Source: Sphingomonas sp. M1-B02 (GTDB lineage Bacteria > Pseudomonadota > Alphaproteobacteria > Sphingomonadales > Sphingomonadaceae). From it: a DNA stretch of 64,000 bases. The notes beneath the pieces were generated by a model that searched no databases, was not told the DNA's origin, and saw only the letters and a program-made list of their open reading frames with translations. The position numbers were made by a program, and so were the translations under genes. Below are positions 60,132-64,000 of this stretch, piece by piece; the stretch's first letter is position 1; every line of letters starts with the position of its first letter. The stretch is from positions 1,302,001-1,366,000 of the forward strand of contig NZ_CP110679.1 of assembly GCF_026167525.1 (NCBI RefSeq), in the 5' to 3' direction.

Positions 60132-60788
60132 ATGGGCAAGATCGTAGCGATCGAGGGCGCGGACGGCGTCGGCAAGAATACTGCGGCCAAGGGGCTGTGC
60201 GACGCGCTGAACGCCGCCGGCCGCACGGCCGTGGTGATCGGCTTTCCGCGTTATGGCGAGACGGTGGGCGGAGTCACGATCGGCCGCTTCCTCGCCGGCG
60301 ACATGCCCGTGCCGGTTAAGCCCGGCGCCGCCGCGATCCTCTATGCGCTCGATCGCTACGAATGGCGTCCCCGCATCCTGGAGGCGATCGAGCACCACGA
60401 CGTGCTGATCTTCGATCGCTACATCGCCTCGAACATGGCCTATCAGGCCGCGCGCCTTGAGGAAACCGACGTCCGCGCGATGATGGACTGGATCCTGTCG
60501 CTGGAAACCGGCCAGTTCGCCTTGCCCGCGCCCGATCTGTCTTTCTATCTCGACACGCCTTGGGACCTGGCCCGCGCGCTGATCCTGGAGAAGGCACAGC
60601 GCAGCTACACCGACCGCGCCTATGACGAATATGAGGCCGACATCGCCCTCCAGCAGCGCGTCCGCGGAAATTACGAAACGATCGTCGCGGCCAGTCTGCT
60701 CGGGCCCTGGCAAGTCGTCCGGGCTAGCGAAGACGGACAGATGCGCCGTCGCGAAGCCATCGTCACCGAGATGCTCGGACAAATCTGA
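60132..60788 (+). CDS. Thymidylate kinase-like dNMP kinase
   Basis: 218 residues from ATG 60132. P-loop GADGVGKNTAA near residue 10, DR motif FDRYIASNMAYQAAR (about 95), and the LID/base region with FYLDTPWDLARALI and RSYTDRAYDEYEAD. It should phosphorylate dTMP, or a related nucleotide, to the diphosphate using ATP. The Asn in the P-loop in place of Ser and the long tail set it apart from the common bacterial Tmk. Whether it is the cell's main Tmk cannot be told. A degenerate repeat half-element lies upstream (about 60066-60092). Confidence 0.8.
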   Translation: MGKIVAIEGADGVGKNTAAKGLCDALNAAGRTAVVIGFPRYGETVGGVTIGRFLAGDMPVPVKPGAAAILYALDRYEWRPRILEAIEHHDVLIFDRYIASNMAYQAARLEETDVRAMMDWILSLETGQFALPAPDLSFYLDTPWDLARALILEKAQRSYTDRAYDEYEADIALQQRVRGNYETIVAASLLGPWQVVRASEDGQMRRREAIVTEMLGQI

Positions 60789-60810
60789 CCGGCAATGCGG
60801 GTGCATCGCC

Positions 60811-60850
60811 TTGACATTTTCCGCCGCCGAGCGTCATGGTAGCGCTATCA
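60811..60850 (+). promoter_or_regulatory. xylXBC promoter with LacI-type (XylR-like) operator
   Basis: TTGACA at 60811-60816 fits a -35 box. TGGTAGCGCTATCA at 60837-60850 is a near-perfect palindrome centred on GCGC that closely matches the xylose operator of Caulobacter (TGGTAGCGCTAACA-like). It sits over the expected -10/start region, the place for a repressor. The next gene is xylX, so xylose-dependent derepression by a XylR-type LacI protein is likely. The regulator is not in this window. Confidence 0.7.
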
Positions 60851-60874
60851 ATAGCGTAATGGTGCGAGGGGATC

Positions 60875-62014
60875 TTGGAAGCAACCGCGGCTGAATTGCT
60901 GCCATCTGACCATGCACAAGCGATCCTGGTCGGCCGTCTCCTGTTGGATGCGGGCCCGACTCCGGTCGTCGTTCGCGACGGAAGCGTGTTCGACGTCTCG
61001 CGCGCTGCTGCCACTGTGTCGGATCTGCTAGAGGTCGATCCCGCCTCCCTCCGCGGCGAAGCGATCTGCGCGACCGAGGCGCTCGGCACCCGAGACGGCC
61101 CGCGCCTGCTTGCCCCGGTCGATCTCCAGGTCATCAAGGCGTGCGGCGTCACATTCGCGCTCTCGGCGATCGAACGCGTGATCGAGGAGCGCGCGCGGGG
61201 CGATTCCGCCCGCGCCGCCGAGGTCCGTGGCGATCTCGAGGCCAAGGTCGGCTCCGGCATACGCTCGGTCGTGCCGGGCAGCGACGAAGCGATGCGCCTC
61301 AAGGCCGCCTTGATCGATGCCGGCATGTGGTCGCAATATCTCGAAGTCGCGATCGGCCCCGATGCGGAGGTCTTCACCAAGGCCCCGGTGCTTTCGACGG
61401 TCGGCTGGGGCGCCGATATCGGCATCCGCTCGGACAGCGACTGGAACAATCCCGAGCCGGAAGTGGTGCTGGTGGCGGACAGCGCGGGCAAGCCGCGCGG
61501 TGCGATGCTCGGCAACGACGTCAATCTGCGCGACTTCGAGGGCCGCAGCGCCCTCCTGCTTGGCAAGGCAAAGGACAACAACGCCTCGACCGCGCTCGGA
61601 CCCTTCATCCGGATCTTCGACCAGAATTTCTCTATGGACGACGTTCGTTCGGCAGTGGTGAACCTCGAGATCGAGGGTCCCGAGGGCTATCGCCTGACGG
61701 GCACCAACCGGATGAGCGAGATCAGCCGCGATCCTGAGGAATTGATCCGCCAGACGCTCAGCGAGCACCAGTATCCCGACGGGTTCGCGCTCTTCCTCGG
61801 CACCTTGTTTGCGCCCGTGCAGGACCGCGACCATCCGGGCCGCGGCTTTACCCACAAGGAAGGTGACGTGGTCCGCATCTCGACTCCCAAGCTGGGCAGC
61901 CTTGTCAACCGCGTGACAACCTCCAAGGCGGCGGCGCCTTGGGAGTATGGCATCCGCGATCTCATGCGAAACCTGGCGGAGCGCGGTCTGCTCGCGCAGC
62001 CGGCCTTCGCCTGA
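60875..62014 (+). CDS. xylX: 2-keto-3-deoxy-xylonate dehydratase (XylX), fumarylacetoacetate hydrolase fold
   Basis: 379 residues from a TTG start with GAGGGGAT upstream. The sequence follows Caulobacter XylX closely: VDLQVIKACGVTFALSAIERVIEERARG, the metal-site block WNNPEPEVVLV, GNDVNLRDFEGRSALLLGKA, and DGFALFLGTLFAPVQDRD. It converts 2-keto-3-deoxy-D-xylonate to alpha-ketoglutarate semialdehyde in the Weimberg pathway. First gene of xylXBC; xylA and xylD are not in the window. Confidence 0.88.
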   Translation: MEATAAELLPSDHAQAILVGRLLLDAGPTPVVVRDGSVFDVSRAAATVSDLLEVDPASLRGEAICATEALGTRDGPRLLAPVDLQVIKACGVTFALSAIERVIEERARGDSARAAEVRGDLEAKVGSGIRSVVPGSDEAMRLKAALIDAGMWSQYLEVAIGPDAEVFTKAPVLSTVGWGADIGIRSDSDWNNPEPEVVLVADSAGKPRGAMLGNDVNLRDFEGRSALLLGKAKDNNASTALGPFIRIFDQNFSMDDVRSAVVNLEIEGPEGYRLTGTNRMSEISRDPEELIRQTLSEHQYPDGFALFLGTLFAPVQDRDHPGRGFTHKEGDVVRISTPKLGSLVNRVTTSKAAAPWEYGIRDLMRNLAERGLLAQPAFA

Positions 62015-62081
62015 GGCCCCCTGCCCGTTTTCCGCATACTTTTCACACGCGCCCACGGGCACTCAGGAATTTACACGTCCC

Positions 62082-62879
62082 ATGTCGGAAGCTGATCCCA
62101 CCTCAAAGCCTCTCGCGCGCGACCAGCGGGCCAGCTATCCGAGTTTGCGCGACAAGCGCGTTCTCGTCACCGGCGGGGGCTCGGGGATCGGCGCGGGCAT
62201 CGTCGAAGGGTTCGTGCGCCAGGGCGCAAAAGTCGCATTTTTCGACATCGCCGAAGCCGAATCCCGCGCGCTGGTCGAAAGCCTGGCCAGCGCCGAGAGC
62301 CCTCCGAGCTTCCAGCAGTGCGACCTGACCAACGTCGCGGCAGTCCAGGCCGCGATCGCCGCGCTGATCGACGAGAATGGCCCGTTCGATATCCTCATCA
62401 ACAACGCCGCCAGCGACGATCGCCACACGATCGAGGAGGTCACTCCCGCTTATTGGGATGATCGCATCGCGGTGAACCTCAGGCACCTGTTCTTCTCCGC
62501 CCAATCGGTGATCCCGGGGATGAAGGCGCAGGGCGGCGGCGTGATCGTCAATCTCGGCTCGATCTCCTGGCATTTGGCGCTCGAGGGACTGGTCCTCTAC
62601 CAGACCTGCAAGGCCGGCATCGAGGGCCTCACCCGCAGCTTCGCGCGCGAGCTGGGCCCCCACAACATCCGATCGGTCTGCATCGTCCCCGGCAACGTCA
62701 AGACGCCGCGCCAGGAGAAATGGTACACGCCCGAGGGCGAGGCCGAGATCGTCGCCGCGCAATGCCTCAAGGGCCGGTTGGTGCCCGACGATATCGCCGC
62801 GATGGCGTTGTTCCTTGCATCGGACGACGCCCGGCTGATAACGGGCCACGAATATTTCGTGGATGCAGGATGGCGATGA
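62082..62879 (+). CDS. xylB: D-xylose 1-dehydrogenase (XylB), SDR family
   Basis: 265 residues from ATG 62082. Cofactor motif TGGGSGIGAG, NNAASDDRH at the NNAG position, catalytic Ser in LGSISWHL and Tyr/Lys in YQTCKAGIEG. The C-terminal PGNVKTPRQEKWYTPEGEA, CLKGR and TGHEYFVDAGWR match Caulobacter XylB closely. It oxidises D-xylose to xylonolactone with NAD+. It lies 67 bases after xylX, and xylC follows after one base. Confidence 0.9.
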   Translation: MSEADPTSKPLARDQRASYPSLRDKRVLVTGGGSGIGAGIVEGFVRQGAKVAFFDIAEAESRALVESLASAESPPSFQQCDLTNVAAVQAAIAALIDENGPFDILINNAASDDRHTIEEVTPAYWDDRIAVNLRHLFFSAQSVIPGMKAQGGGVIVNLGSISWHLALEGLVLYQTCKAGIEGLTRSFARELGPHNIRSVCIVPGNVKTPRQEKWYTPEGEAEIVAAQCLKGRLVPDDIAAMALFLASDDARLITGHEYFVDAGWR

Positions 62880-62880
62880 A

Positions 62881-63771
62881 ATGAGCGACGTGGTGACTTC
62901 CGAGCCGGTCAGCATTTGGCAGCTCGGGGCGCCGCTCGGCGAAGGACCGGTCTGGGTCGAGCGCGATTTCGCGCTCTGGTTCGTCGACATCAAGAGCCAC
63001 AAGATCCACCGCTACGATCCCGCCACCGGCGGCACGCGCAGCTGGGACACACCCGGCCAGGTCAGCTTCATCCTGCCGGTGGAAAGCGGCGGCTTCGTCG
63101 CCGGCCTCCAGAGCGGCCTCGCCCGCTTCGACGAGCGCGACGGCAGCTTCACGCCCATCGTCACGCCCGAGGCCGACAAGCCCGGCAATCGCCTCAACGA
63201 CGCCACCGTCGACGCCAAGGGCCGCTTGTGGTTTGGCAGCATGGACGATGGCGAGGCCGCCACCACCGGCACCATCTATCGCCTCGCCGCCGACGGCCGC
63301 TGCGTCCCCCTCACCCCGATGGTGCCGATCACCAACGGGCCCGCGGTCAGCCCCGACGGCCGCACCCTCTATCATGTCGATACGCTGGGCGGCGTCGTCT
63401 ATGCCGCCGACATCGACGAAGACGGCATGCTTGCCAATCGCCGCGAATTCGTCCGCATCCCCAATAGCGAAGGCTTTCCCGACGGCCCGGTGGTCGACAG
63501 CGAAGGCTGCGTCTGGATCGGGCTCTATATGGGGTGGGCTGTCCGCCGTTATTCGGCCGCCGGGGAATTGCTCGAGACTGTCAAGTTCCCGGTCAGCGCG
63601 ATCACCAAGATAGCCTTCGGGGGACCCGACCTCAAGACCGTCTTCGCCACCACCGCGAACAAGCATGTCGCCTCGGCAGACCTCAGCAAGGAGCCGCATG
63701 CCGGCGATCTGTTCGAATTTGAGGTCAGTGTCGCGGGGCAGCCCGGCACCTTGATCCGCGAAGGCGTCTGA
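62881..63771 (+). CDS. xylC: Xylonolactonase (XylC), SMP-30/gluconolactonase family
   Basis: 296 residues from ATG 62881, one base after the xylB stop. The SMP-30 beta-propeller motifs are LGEGPVWVERDFALWFVDI (metal Glu), RLNDATVDAKGRLWFGSMD and ITNGPAVSPDGRTLYHVDT, with the late Asp in FPDGPVVDSEGCVWIG. It opens xylono-lactone to xylonate, between XylB and the xylonate dehydratase XylD. Operon position and family agree. Confidence 0.88.
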   Translation: MSDVVTSEPVSIWQLGAPLGEGPVWVERDFALWFVDIKSHKIHRYDPATGGTRSWDTPGQVSFILPVESGGFVAGLQSGLARFDERDGSFTPIVTPEADKPGNRLNDATVDAKGRLWFGSMDDGEAATTGTIYRLAADGRCVPLTPMVPITNGPAVSPDGRTLYHVDTLGGVVYAADIDEDGMLANRREFVRIPNSEGFPDGPVVDSEGCVWIGLYMGWAVRRYSAAGELLETVKFPVSAITKIAFGGPDLKTVFATTANKHVASADLSKEPHAGDLFEFEVSVAGQPGTLIREGV

Positions 63772-63835
63772 GCAGGTCGAACGTGGATGCCCTTGCCCGC
63801 AGGCTCAATCCGTGGCGGCGCTCGGTGCATGGTGG

Positions 63836-64000
63836 CTAGTTGCTGACCAGATAGTAGCGCGCGGAACTCGGCCCCTGATTGACGACTCGGATTTCGACTC
63901 GGCTGGTGAATAGCGGCAGCCAGGCGCAGCTGACGCGGGGTGCCGCTGCGGCGCGTTCGCAGATATTCTTGCGGTCGCGCGACTGGATGCGTATGTTCAG
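63836..64000 (-). CDS. C-terminal part of an unrecognised protein (cut by window end)
   Basis: An open frame enters from the right edge and ends at TAG (63838-63836), giving 54 residues that include RIQSRDRKNICERAAAAP and a C-terminal RVEIRVVNQGPSSARYYLVS stretch. It has the codon pattern of a real gene (many C/G third positions) and two Cys. No family is recognised. It is convergent with xylC, 64 bases apart. Confidence 0.55.
   Translation of the reverse strand: MNIRIQSRDRKNICERAAAAPRVSCAWLPLFTSRVEIRVVNQGPSSARYYLVSN

Overview
The window is a GC-rich alphaproteobacterial chromosome segment, most likely from Sphingomonas or a close relative. The evidence is the protein sequences of RplL, RpoB, RpoC and LepA, a Caulobacter-type xylXBC operon, paired M16 peptidases, and many short GC-rich palindromic repeats. 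No phage, IS element, rRNA or CRISPR array was seen. This is ordinary chromosome with several accessory islets.

Layout. 1-600: the end of rplJ, then rplL and a strong terminator. 641-7736: genes that separate rplL from rpoBC, namely a DUF808 membrane protein, a Pro-rich membrane protein, a catalytic/non-catalytic M16 peptidase pair and a CocE/NonD-type hydrolase. 7850-16780: rpoB and rpoC with their own promoter, a palindromic repeat between them and a terminator. 16879-20014: a frameshifted MACPF (perforin-like) gene and two tandem Crp/Fnr regulators. 20222-23518: a DUF6894 protein, a DUF1993 protein, a PanE-like reductase, a TauE/SafE permease and a short-chain dehydrogenase. 23622-27760: an outer-membrane barrel protein, a ParD-like/methionine aminopeptidase operon behind a large palindrome, an RTX C-terminal remnant, a PepSY protein and a DUF2946-like protein. 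27901-31454: a two-gene operon encoding a DegT aminotransferase fused to a flavin oxidoreductase, plus a GT2 glycosyltransferase. 31587-39050: a hypothetical protein, lepA, a CsgG-like protein, NadR-type kinase plus PnuC, a ferredoxin-NADP reductase, tRNA-Pro, trhO and a GST.

39057-52692 is an almost complete type II secretion locus (K, J, a periplasmic-binding-protein gene, N, F, E, M, L, G, H, I, C, D), followed by a second small set of C/M/L-like genes. It is followed by a Tat-dependent PhoX phosphatase (possible cargo), a lipoprotein and an amidohydrolase pair. 58969-60788 holds a FixJ-type regulator, a degenerate receiver protein and a thymidylate-kinase-like gene. 60875-63771 is xylX-xylB-xylC for oxidative xylose breakdown, behind a LacI-type operator. 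The window ends in the 3' part of a minus-strand gene.

Most interesting: the DegT-flavoenzyme fusion with its translationally coupled glycosyltransferase; a palindromic repeat inserted in frame in the gspI prepilin leader; the frameshifted MACPF gene; the palindrome-controlled ParD-like/map pair; and a receptor-like periplasmic protein inside the pseudopilin operon.
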